Both the position numbers and the translations under genes were made by a program. Under the pieces are notes generated by a model. That model was not told where the DNA came from and did not search any database. It was given only the letters and a program-made list of their open reading frames with translations. Positions 7,021 through 13,233 of a DNA stretch of 13,233 nucleotides are shown piece after piece. The stretch is from Myxococcota bacterium (GTDB taxonomy: Bacteria > Myxococcota_C > UBA6777), in contig CAUJFU010000434.1 in assembly GCA_963169055.1 (NCBI GenBank), positions 1 through 13,233 on the forward strand, read 5' to 3'. How positions within the stretch are numbered: position 1 is the stretch's first letter; each line of letters begins with the position of its first letter.

Positions 7021-7450
7021 CCACCATACGCGGCTTTTTTTCCCATCGGACCGACGTTGCGGCTCTGTTCGATCGGGCGCGGCCTCGTGCCCCGCCACCG
7101 AACTTCGTCCCCTTAGCCCCATGTCGGCGAAGAGATCATCGTTTTTTACACAAGCGGCTCTCTCGCTTGGACTGGCGAGAACACAGGGGTTTTTGTCCAC
7201 CGCGTGACACCTATTCCCGTTCACTCGACGCTGCACTCGCTCGCCCTCCACATCGCACGCATCCCAATATGCCTCGATACACCGATTTATCCGAATCTTT
7301 CGCATCGGCAAGAAAACGCCCACCGACGCAAAAACAACCTCTCTCGCCGTGGCGTGCCTTGTTTGCTATCTTGATCGGCTTTGCACGTCAAGGCGCTCCA
7401 AAAAGACAAACCAACCGTCTTTTCGACCCTCCACGAGAAACGAGCCATCC
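7021..7450. other. Intergenic region between divergent genes, with repeat copy 1
   Basis: These 430 bases separate the - strand lipoprotein gene from the + strand TolB-like gene and should hold promoters for both. The only structure I can support is the repeat copy at 7075-7184. A weak small frame (7269-7454) reaches the next gene. No convincing -35/-10 pair was identified. Confidence 0.6.
7075..7184 (+). repeat. Dispersed structured repeat, copy 1
   Basis: The core at 7109-7184 aligns without gaps to 8611-8686, 61 of 76 bases identical. A hairpin stands just before each core; here it is GGGCGC (7075-7080) pairing with GTGCCC (7087-7092) with one G-T pair. Inside this copy CAAGCG pairs with CGCTTG, and CTCGC (7162-7166) with GCGAG (7175-7179). 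Both copies are followed shortly by a run of T. Probably a noncoding repeat family of the genome. Confidence 0.7.
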
Positions 7451-7454
7451 ATGA
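7269..7454 (+). CDS. Doubtful small ORF overlapping the start of the next gene
   Basis: A possible 61-residue protein with a short hydrophobic stretch (WRALFAILIGFA) between basic segments. Its stop overlaps the ATG at 7451 in an ATGA arrangement, which is typical of translational coupling and is the only reason to list it. There is no ribosome site before its ATG, and it uses codons such as AGA and TTA that are rare in the neighbours. It may well be chance. Confidence 0.2.
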   Translation: MPRYTDLSESFASARKRPPTQKQPLSPWRALFAILIGFARQGAPKRQTNRLFDPPRETSHP

Positions 7455-8530
7455 AACGAAACGTCTCCCAAAATCGCCGATACATCGCCGTCTCCGTCGT
7501 GCTGTTGTCCATCTTCTTGGTTTGGTGGCAACGCCCTTCTCCTGCCCCAAAACCCGCCGAAGATATCCCCTCGCGGCGGTTGCGCATCCTCCGCGCAGCC
7601 ACACCATCCCCCATCATAGCTGATCGATCGCGATCCGCACCACCACGACGCCCCTCGCTGCAACCTCCAATCCACCGCACATGGCAAACACAGCTCCGCA
7701 AAAGTATCCGCCAGATCGATCGCGAGATGTTGAAAAGAGCCGAATACTGGGGGCGATTCCCAGATGGATCTTCCTTGGTGGCGTTACGCCAACCCCACCC
7801 ACCTCACAAACATCCCCACGCAGAACGCCCCGCTGGATTTAAGCTGTGGCGTGCTTCTCCACGCAGCGGCCTCACACCGATCTCGCTCGATCTCGAAGTC
7901 GGAACCGCTCGCATCGATCCAAAACACGGGCGGATCGTCGCAGTCACACCCCACCAAGAACTCCTGATCTCCGCCCCCAACGGCAAAGAACCTTTCGCCC
8001 CTGTCAGCCAACAATCAGGGTATTTTCCTTCATGGAAAGAAGATGGCTCGCAACTTCTTTTCAGCCAAAAACAGGACATGATATCGCAAAGCCTTCAGAT
8101 CTACGATATCCGCTCCAAAACCATCCGACAGCTTCTTGCCCAAGAACCCGGCCTCGCACAACCGATCTGGTCTCCACGCGGCGACGCCGTCGTCTTCATC
8201 TCCACACGAACAGGCATCGCTTCCCTCTGGCGGCTCGATCTCTCCCAAACAACGCCCCGCCAGATCACCAACCAAGGCATCTCTCTCGGACAAGGACTCC
8301 CCGCACACTTCGTCCCACCACCCCACCTCGGACGCATCCTGTGGGCCGGATACTGGCTTGTTTACGACAGCGGAAATGCTCTATGGGCTGTTCACGACAA
8401 CGGCCAATCTCAAAAAAAACTCGCCGATGCCTCTCCTGTGCGCTTCCAATGGACCCTCCCCGGGCAACAGATCCAATGGATCACTCCCCCCAACCAACCA
8501 CACACCGCCAACCTTCCGAACCTCCCTTGA
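7451..8530 (+). CDS. Membrane-anchored TolB/WD40-like beta-propeller protein
   Basis: A 359-residue protein with a basic N terminus and one hydrophobic segment (residues 11-26) that should act as an uncleaved signal anchor, leaving the rest outside the cytoplasmic membrane. A Pro/Arg-rich linker (28-75) follows. Residues about 145-320 show TolB-type propeller blades: PSWKEDGSQLLFS (193-205), PIWSPRGDAVVFISTRTG (238-255) with SLWRLDL after it, then RQITNQG and LWAVHDNG. The phrase 'W-SP-G-x-x-(V/I)-x-F' is the hallmark of WD40-like PD40 repeats. Only three or four blades are clear, fewer than in full TolB. The ATG at 7451 is preferred to the earlier one at 7349 because it opens directly onto the anchor; its ribosome site is weak (GAGAAACGAG). 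Partner and role unknown; propellers usually bind proteins. Confidence 0.75.
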   Translation: MKRNVSQNRRYIAVSVVLLSIFLVWWQRPSPAPKPAEDIPSRRLRILRAATPSPIIADRSRSAPPRRPSLQPPIHRTWQTQLRKSIRQIDREMLKRAEYWGRFPDGSSLVALRQPHPPHKHPHAERPAGFKLWRASPRSGLTPISLDLEVGTARIDPKHGRIVAVTPHQELLISAPNGKEPFAPVSQQSGYFPSWKEDGSQLLFSQKQDMISQSLQIYDIRSKTIRQLLAQEPGLAQPIWSPRGDAVVFISTRTGIASLWRLDLSQTTPRQITNQGISLGQGLPAHFVPPPHLGRILWAGYWLVYDSGNALWAVHDNGQSQKKLADASPVRFQWTLPGQQIQWITPPNQPHTANLPNLP

Positions 8531-8853
8531 CCACGCCAACGATCTCGATTGGCATGGCCTGTGGGACGGTTTTAGTGGGGTGTCACCCCACGCCCCACAA
8601 GGGACGATCGCCCCTTGACCCCGTATCGGCGAAGAGTTCATCGTTTTTCAAACCAACGACTCTCTCGCTTGAACGAGCACGAACACGTCATTTTTTGGCA
8701 ACAAGCGACTCCGATCACCCCTCCCAACGCTCTCCCACACAAGCCACGCCTCAAGGCCGAAATCTTGACCCTCTCCTACTGAGTATGCTACCAACAAAAG
8801 CCTGTTTTTTGCTTTCTCGCTTTCTTTCCATCACAACAAAGGCTCATGCGCTT
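8531..8853. other. Intergenic region with repeat copy 2
   Basis: These 323 bases lie between the TolB-like and RDD genes. They hold the palindrome at 8575-8591 and the repeat core at 8611-8686. A TTGACC at 8765-8770 could be a -35 element, but no properly spaced -10 follows. No gene is supported; the in-frame extension of the RDD gene through here lacks a start and has unrelated composition. Confidence 0.6.
8575..8686 (+). repeat. Dispersed structured repeat, copy 2
   Basis: It begins with a perfect inverted repeat, GTGGGGTG-T-CACCCCAC (8575-8591), able to form a six-pair GC-rich hairpin. The core 8611-8686 follows and matches copy 1 at 61 of 76 positions. The hairpin-to-core distance is nearly equal in the two copies (34 and 36 bases), although the hairpin sequences differ. 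This supports conservation of structure. It sits 44 bases after the TolB-like gene and may also act as a terminator or messenger-end stabiliser. Confidence 0.7.
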
Positions 8854-10503
8854 ATGATCTGCCCACGATGTGGTCACCCCAACCTGCCTGATCGGAAATC
8901 TTGTAGCCTGTGCAACACCCCGCTACAAGGCGTTGTCGCTTCGCGCACATCCAGCGGTGCCATGCCTTCCTTACACTCACCACCCATCGAACCGTTTGCC
9001 CCGATCACACGGCCCAAAGTCGACACACTCGTCGAACCCGCGCACCCCTTTGATCCCGAAGCCACCTACCCTCATTCAAACTCTCATTCCCCGCCCTATC
9101 AATCCGATCATTCCGACGTTTACGACGACAGCGAAGTCACGTTCGCAGGAAACGCCCAACAACGGGCTTCTGCCAACAAACCGAGCGATCCCAACCTCGA
9201 ATGGGATATGTCCGAGATCAGCGAGCTTGTCCCTCTGCCTTCTTCGCTCGAACGCGACACCCTCCCCAAAGGCACCGACACATACCTCGGCCCCCAAGAA
9301 CCCCAAACCACCGAAAAACACACCGCCCCCGGGATGTTGCCCTACCCCGCCGTTACACCGCCTCGCCGCGACTCCATCGAGATGACCATCTCCACCAAAG
9401 GAACCCCCGCCGATCACCGACTCAACGAAGAATACGGCTTCGAAATCGACAACACACCCCCATCTCTCCCTTCCCCCCTGCGCAGCCCCTTGCGCGACAC
9501 CACACCACGACCCACCAAACACAGCGAACACACCTTCGCACAGGCTCGCCCCCTCCAAGATCACCATGCCACAGACGCCCACTACAACGTCTCTGGCCCC
9601 ACAGACGCCCATTACAACGTCTCCGGCCCTACAGAAGAAGTCTCGAAAGACCAAATCCTCCAAGGACTCACCGTCCCCGCCGTCCCCTCGGCTTCTTTCA
9701 TCCAACGGCCCGAACCCCCTCCCACCCTCGAAGAACCCAATCCCCTCCGCACCTCTTCTCGACAAACTCCTCCCCTTCAACCCCACCCGATCAGCACGCT
9801 CCCACCCGCGCAGCCACCGTCATACAAAGAACAGCTCGCCCCGATCCAAAACGACCCTTCTCCTCTCCTCCCAAGCACCGCACAACCAGATATGTCGCTT
9901 TTGCAACAACAATCTCCAATGGACAACATCCGCCCCGAACAATCGACCCTTCGAGACGAACCCATGACTGCCCATGCCCCAGCCCTTTCACGCAAACCAC
10001 TCCCCAAACCGCGCATCAAACCCAACTTTGTCTTCGCTGCCCAACTGGCTCTACCCTCCCTTTGGAGGCGCGCCATCGCCGCAGTCATCGACCTCTCCTT
10101 GCTCTCTGGACTCTCTTTCCTCTTCACGCGCCTTTTCGGCCCCGCCCTCACCAAGTCCCCCCCTCCCGATCTCCACCCGCTTGATCTGCTTGTCTTTGTT
10201 CTTGAACATTACGGCCAACACGTCAGCTTTGGATTGATCGCCTTTTCTCTCTTGTATATTTTGTATAGTATGCTCGGCTTGCTGCTTTGGCGCGGTTCGC
10301 TTGGCAAGTCTCTTTTGGGACTCGAAGTGCTTGATCGCAGCGGTAAAAAACTCGGTTTTCTCGGCGCAATGGTTCGATCGATCGCGTTCCTACCTTCTTT
10401 TTTCCTCGGGTTGTTTGGTGTCCTTTGGATCTTGATGGACGGCGAATACCGCAGCCTCTATGATCGTGTCGCTGGTTCCGTTGTTGTCTCCAAACAAAAT
10501 TAA
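8854..10503 (+). CDS. Zinc-ribbon, disordered linker and RDD-domain membrane protein
   Basis: A 549-residue protein of a layout seen in Myxococcota-type genomes. The N terminus is a zinc ribbon with C3-x2-C6 and C17-x2-C20. Residues about 26-395 are Pro/Ser/Thr/acid-rich and probably disordered, including a duplicated decapeptide (240-259). An RDD domain occupies about 400-545, with WRRAIAAVID (404-413) giving the Arg and Asp that name the family, followed by three membrane segments (about 407-427, 451-475, 503-525) and the closing YDRVAGSVVV. RDD proteins are membrane proteins, some linked to ion transport, but most have no known role. The ATG at 8854 is chosen because it places the zinc ribbon at residue 1-20 and has AAAGG eleven bases upstream. 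The frame is open back to 7846, overlapping the previous gene. The following gene starts 42 bases later. Confidence 0.88.
   Translation: MICPRCGHPNLPDRKSCSLCNTPLQGVVASRTSSGAMPSLHSPPIEPFAPITRPKVDTLVEPAHPFDPEATYPHSNSHSPPYQSDHSDVYDDSEVTFAGNAQQRASANKPSDPNLEWDMSEISELVPLPSSLERDTLPKGTDTYLGPQEPQTTEKHTAPGMLPYPAVTPPRRDSIEMTISTKGTPADHRLNEEYGFEIDNTPPSLPSPLRSPLRDTTPRPTKHSEHTFAQARPLQDHHATDAHYNVSGPTDAHYNVSGPTEEVSKDQILQGLTVPAVPSASFIQRPEPPPTLEEPNPLRTSSRQTPPLQPHPISTLPPAQPPSYKEQLAPIQNDPSPLLPSTAQPDMSLLQQQSPMDNIRPEQSTLRDEPMTAHAPALSRKPLPKPRIKPNFVFAAQLALPSLWRRAIAAVIDLSLLSGLSFLFTRLFGPALTKSPPPDLHPLDLLVFVLEHYGQHVSFGLIAFSLLYILYSMLGLLLWRGSLGKSLLGLEVLDRSGKKLGFLGAMVRSIAFLPSFFLGLFGVLWILMDGEYRSLYDRVAGSVVVSKQN
9571..9630 (+). 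repeat. In-frame 30-base tandem duplication in the RDD gene
   Basis: Two adjacent units encode TDAHYNVSGP twice. They differ at three bases (CAC/CAT, TCT/TCC, CCC/CCT), all synonymous. Confidence 0.9.
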
Positions 10504-10545
10504 CTCACTGACCTTCCCCCAAGCTGTAGGTACAAGAGGTTACAC

Positions 10546-13233
10546 ATGTCGTCTCGCAAGCTGACAAAGCTCCTGACTGAAGCCGGCCTCCTCCCCGAAG
10601 ATGCTGCCAACGAATTCCTCCAACAAGAGAAAAACGCCGAACCCCTCACCCTCGATTCCTTGATCTGCAAAGACGGCTTCGCTGAACCTGTCCAACTCGA
10701 TCACTTCCTCGCCGAAGCCTTCCGCCTCCCCAAAGTCGACCTCCCTCAAGTCCTCTCCCCACAAAAAGACGCCCTCGCCGTCCTCGACGCCGAACAAGTC
10801 TCCAAGTTTCAAGTCTTCCCCTACGCCGCCGACGAAGAACACCTCTCGATCGTCGCCGCCCTACCCCTCCGCTTGACACGCATCCAAACGCTCAGCGAAA
10901 CCACTGGCCGAAACCTCAAGATATCCGCCCTCAACCAAGTCTACTTTGCCCTTCTTGCCGAACAATATTACCAAATCGCCCCCCCAGATGAACTCATCCC
11001 CCTGATCGACGAATTGCCTCTCACTACTCCCGATGAGGCCGCCGATTTGATCTACACCCCTCCCCCCAAAGAAGCCAAAAAGAAAACCAAAACTGTCGGA
11101 CGCTCCGAAGACACCGACCCACACACCAGCGATGAACCCGCCAACGCCTCCGTCGAAGTCTCTGCTGTCTCTCTCCCCTTCAGCCCTTCCAGTGCTGATC
11201 TACCCGCAACCACCGACTTATCCGAACCTACTCAAGCCTTCGGCTCCTTTCCCCCCGCCGAGGCCGCTCTGTCCACCAAGCCCGAAACATCGACCGAATC
11301 TGCTCTATCCACCAAACCCGAAACATCGACCGAATCCATCACTCCCGCCAAAACAGAAACTTCCCCAGAACCAGCCTCCAAAAAACAAGATCAAGCCAAA
11401 CGTGCCTCCGAAGAAGCCAAACTTGCCCTGATGGATGTGACGGATATCCTTGGCTTCGAGATGACCGAACTTCTCGGTGGAACCCTACCCTCCGTCCAAT
11501 TGGACGACCTGCTTGTTTCCTCCCATGCGATCTCCACCACAGGCTCGCTCACTGACCTGCCGATGACCTCTCCCATCGAACAAGAAAAGCCCGCAACCAC
11601 CGAAACAGCAAGCCCCATCACAAAAGCCCCGCTCGTCGGTCTGGAAAGTATGCCCACCGCGATCCTTCCGTTGGGCGTTTATGAAGCCGAATACCTGTTG
11701 CGCAATGCCCAAACACGCGATGGCGTCCTTGAGTTGGGCCTGTACTTCTTTGCCACGAAACTCCAACACGCCGCGCTGTTCTTGCTCCGCAAACAATCCG
11801 CCAAAGGTCTCCGCATGATCGGCCCCGCCGATCTCGACAAAGCCTTCCAAGATATCGAGATATCCCTCGACGCAAGCGCCTTCTTCTCCGCCATGCTCAA
11901 CGCCCTTGTCCCCTACAGCGGCTCCCCCTCCGAAGAAGAAGCCGATCGACCACTGTTTTCTCTCTTCTCCCAACCCCCCAAACACGTCTACCTCTTGCCT
12001 GTCCGTGTGCGCGGTCGCACTGTCGCTCTTCTCTACGGTGACACCCTCCAAGACGCCCTATCCCACGAAGAATTTGAACAACTCATCCGTTGCACCTACC
12101 AGATGGCGCAATCCCTCGAACACGTCATTCTGGCCGTCAAAAAGGGCGTCACAGAAGAATCCGCTGCTGTCACGCAAGCCCTTGACGCGCTCCGAAAACA
12201 CGACGATCTTGCCCTACGCTCCGTCCTCCAAAATGGGCGCAACGAGATCAACGCCATCGAAGCGGAATCTCTCGCTGCCATCGAGCGCGTCCAATCCGAA
12301 GAAAAACGCATCGCCCACGAACGCGCTGAAAAACTCGCTCGTTCCGCAGAACTCGCTCGCGCTGCCCGCGAACAAGCCGCCATCGCAGCCTCGCAAAGCT
12401 CCCAAACCACCGACTTCCTTGACGCCACCGCCAACCCCCCCGACATCCAAACCTCCACCGACGCCCACTCCCTAAACTCTCAAACAGGCGACTTTGCCGA
12501 TCCTCGCGCCTCCGTACCCGTCACCCAAACAGGCGACTTTGCCGCAGCACCCGCTCCCGTCACTCAAACGGGCGACTTTGCCCAAACGTCCGCCCCACCC
12601 CAAGCCACAGCCGCCTACCTTGACGCCTTCGTTGACGATGACGAAACCCGAAAACGCTTCACCTCACAAACGCAACCAATCACCGAGGAAAAAAAAAAGG
12701 TAGCGTCTGAGCAAAGCCCTTATTCCGTCCCCTCCGAGAAAAATGCGGAGCCTGCAACACTTCAAACCACCGAACCCAACACGACACCCTCCCAAGAAAA
12801 ACTCGACACACAAACACAACCCCCTACGCTCTCCCCACAAGCAGATTCTCCCCAAACACCTCCCGCCTCTTCCGAATCATCGGCTCCTTCCGATACACCC
12901 GCTGAAACCTCCGAACCATCGGCTCCTTTTGAATCATCGGACCCTTCCGAATCATCGGCCCCTTCCGAATCATCGGACCCTTCCGAATCATCGGCTCCTT
13001 CTGAACCATCGACTCTTTCCGAAACATCGGCTTCTTCCGATACACCTACATCCTCTGAAACATCTGATATACCTTCTAAAACATCCGATGCACCTACATC
13101 TTCTGAAACATCTGATCACGCCGACACATCGGCTTCTCCCGAAACCACCCAGTCCCTTGAGCAAGCCATCACCAGTTCCAAAACAGAGGCCGAAGCCTTC
13201 CCCGAGCTGATGCCCGCCTTTGATGATGCACCG
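10546..13233 (+). CDS. MshEN/GspE_N-like plus GAF-like regulatory protein with repeats (3' end outside window)
   Basis: The frame runs 896 codons from the ATG without a stop and leaves the window. AAGAGG lies six bases before the start. Residues about 1-143 resemble the N-terminal domain of type II secretion/pilus ATPases (MshEN, GspE_N): KLTKLLTEAGLL, then HFLAEAFRLPKVDL, then ALNQVYFALLAEQYY. In some such domains this unit binds cyclic di-GMP. No ATPase Walker motifs are seen in the visible part. A long Thr/Ser/Pro/Glu linker follows. Residues about 376-535 look like a GAF-type domain, including LLPVRVRGRTVALLYGD near 483-499. About 546-617 is a charged Ala/Glu/Arg coiled coil. Then come three QTGDFA motifs and a long Ser/Glu/Pro repeat tract, probably disordered. 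I infer a scaffold or signalling protein; the C-terminal domain is unseen. Confidence 0.85.
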   Translation, partial: MSSRKLTKLLTEAGLLPEDAANEFLQQEKNAEPLTLDSLICKDGFAEPVQLDHFLAEAFRLPKVDLPQVLSPQKDALAVLDAEQVSKFQVFPYAADEEHLSIVAALPLRLTRIQTLSETTGRNLKISALNQVYFALLAEQYYQIAPPDELIPLIDELPLTTPDEAADLIYTPPPKEAKKKTKTVGRSEDTDPHTSDEPANASVEVSAVSLPFSPSSADLPATTDLSEPTQAFGSFPPAEAALSTKPETSTESALSTKPETSTESITPAKTETSPEPASKKQDQAKRASEEAKLALMDVTDILGFEMTELLGGTLPSVQLDDLLVSSHAISTTGSLTDLPMTSPIEQEKPATTETASPITKAPLVGLESMPTAILPLGVYEAEYLLRNAQTRDGVLELGLYFFATKLQHAALFLLRKQSAKGLRMIGPADLDKAFQDIEISLDASAFFSAMLNALVPYSGSPSEEEADRPLFSLFSQPPKHVYLLPVRVRGRTVALLYGDTLQDALSHEEFEQLIRCTYQMAQSLEHVILAVKKGVTEESAAVTQALDALRKHDDLALRSVLQNGRNEINAIEAESLAAIERVQSEEKRIAHERAEKLARSAELARAAREQAAIAASQSSQTTDFLDATANPPDIQTSTDAHSLNSQTGDFADPRASVPVTQTGDFAAAPAPVTQTGDFAQTSAPPQATAAYLDAFVDDDETRKRFTSQTQPITEEKKKVASEQSPYSVPSEKNAEPATLQTTEPNTTPSQEKLDTQTQPPTLSPQADSPQTPPASSESSAPSDTPAETSEPSAPFESSDPSESSAPSESSDPSESSAPSEPSTLSETSASSDTPTSSETSDIPSKTSDAPTSSETSDHADTSASPETTQSLEQAITSSKTEAEAFPELMPAFDDAP
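11266..11337 (+). repeat. In-frame 36-base tandem duplication
   Basis: Units 11266-11301 and 11302-11337 both encode ALSTKPETSTES. They differ only at synonymous positions (CTG/CTA, AAG/AAA, TCT/TCC). Located in the linker between the MshEN-like and GAF-like domains. Confidence 0.9.
12481..12582 (+). repeat. Three QTGDFA motif repeats
   Basis: QTGDFA is encoded at 12481-12498, 12526-12543 and 12565-12582 (residues 646, 661 and 674), with linkers of nine and seven residues. Two copies are preceded by VT. They follow the coiled coil. The regular short motif with a Gly-Asp-Phe core in a disordered region suggests a docking motif. Confidence 0.8.
12913..13038 (+). repeat. 18-base minisatellite-like array encoding Ser/Glu/Pro hexapeptides
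   Basis: Seven units of 18 bases, starting at 12913, 12931, 12949, 12967, 12985, 13003 and 13021. The central four share GAATCATCGG exactly. They encode variants of ESSAPS and ESSDPS. Looser copies occur on both sides (12874 and after 13039). No spacers, and the reading frame is kept, so this is a coding repeat. Confidence 0.88.

Noticed and set aside
7021-7323. N-terminal extension of the Cys-rich lipoprotein
   Set aside because: The extension translates the dispersed repeat core and would place the hydrophobic segment in mid-protein instead of at the N terminus.
8765-8793. Promoter-like TTGACC before the RDD gene
   Set aside because: No acceptable -10 element lies 16-18 bases downstream.
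7846-8853. Long in-frame extension upstream of the zinc-ribbon/RDD gene
   Set aside because: It overlaps the TolB-like gene and repeat copy 2, and the protein it would give is Arg/Pro/Thr-rich shadow sequence. The zinc ribbon fits a start at 8854.
12874-13140. Regular short repeats considered as a CRISPR array
   Set aside because: The unit is 18 bases with no spacers, inside an open reading frame that keeps its phase.
1-13233. HIP1-like octamer (GCGATCGC) as the cause of GATC enrichment
   Set aside because: I did not find exact GCGATCGC copies; the excess is in GATC and GATATC in various contexts.

Overview
The window looks like bacterial chromosome from a Myxococcota-type organism (formerly Deltaproteobacteria). 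I infer this from protein architecture, not from a marker gene. The clues are a zinc-ribbon/disordered/RDD membrane protein, a secretion-ATPase-type N-terminal (MshEN/GspE_N-like) domain joined to a GAF-like segment with the run PVRVRGRTVALLYGD, a Cys-rich small lipoprotein and a TolB-like propeller protein. Most genes start with ATG behind AAGGAG-type ribosome sites. No tRNA, rRNA, CRISPR array, transposase, integrase or phage gene was seen.

Layout. Positions 1-588 hold the C-terminal part of a class III adenylate cyclase. After a 177-base spacer with a degenerate 41-base tandem repeat comes a tightly spaced + strand block: a left-handed beta-helix (GlmU-like) protein (766-1944, TTG start), yicC (1970-2872), gmk (2899-3534) and an enoyl-CoA hydratase family gene (3559-4341). 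A polyprenol-phosphate mannosyltransferase gene (4470-5198) follows, then an exported protein that is extremely arginine-rich and contains a 10-residue repeat (5432-5806). Convergent to it on the - strand are a SAM-methyltransferase-like gene (5896-6759) and, upstream of that, a small Cys-rich lipoprotein gene (6784-7020). The last part is + strand again: a membrane-anchored TolB/WD40-like protein (7451-8530), the zinc-ribbon/RDD protein (8854-10503) and a long open gene that runs off the right edge (10546-13233). That gene encodes an MshEN-like domain, a GAF-like domain, a coiled coil and several low-complexity repeats.

How the genes fit together. The yicC-gmk pair is a common bacterial neighbourhood (RNA turnover next to nucleotide metabolism). 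The cyclase suggests cAMP signalling, and the last gene could belong to cyclic-di-GMP or motility-type signalling. The remaining genes do not form an obvious pathway. The two spacers around the TolB-like gene each carry a copy of a structured repeat of about 110 bases (7075-7184 and 8575-8686), which looks like a dispersed genomic repeat family.

The most unusual signals are four: (1) the secreted, acid-free, arginine-rich repeat protein; (2) the paired structured repeat; (3) a codon-context rule in which Glu, Lys and Gln codons switch from A-ending to G-ending before Ile codons, with strong GATC/GATATC enrichment; (4) a C-over-G bias on the + strand that holds whichever strand is coding. No complete new defence or biosynthetic system could be demonstrated.
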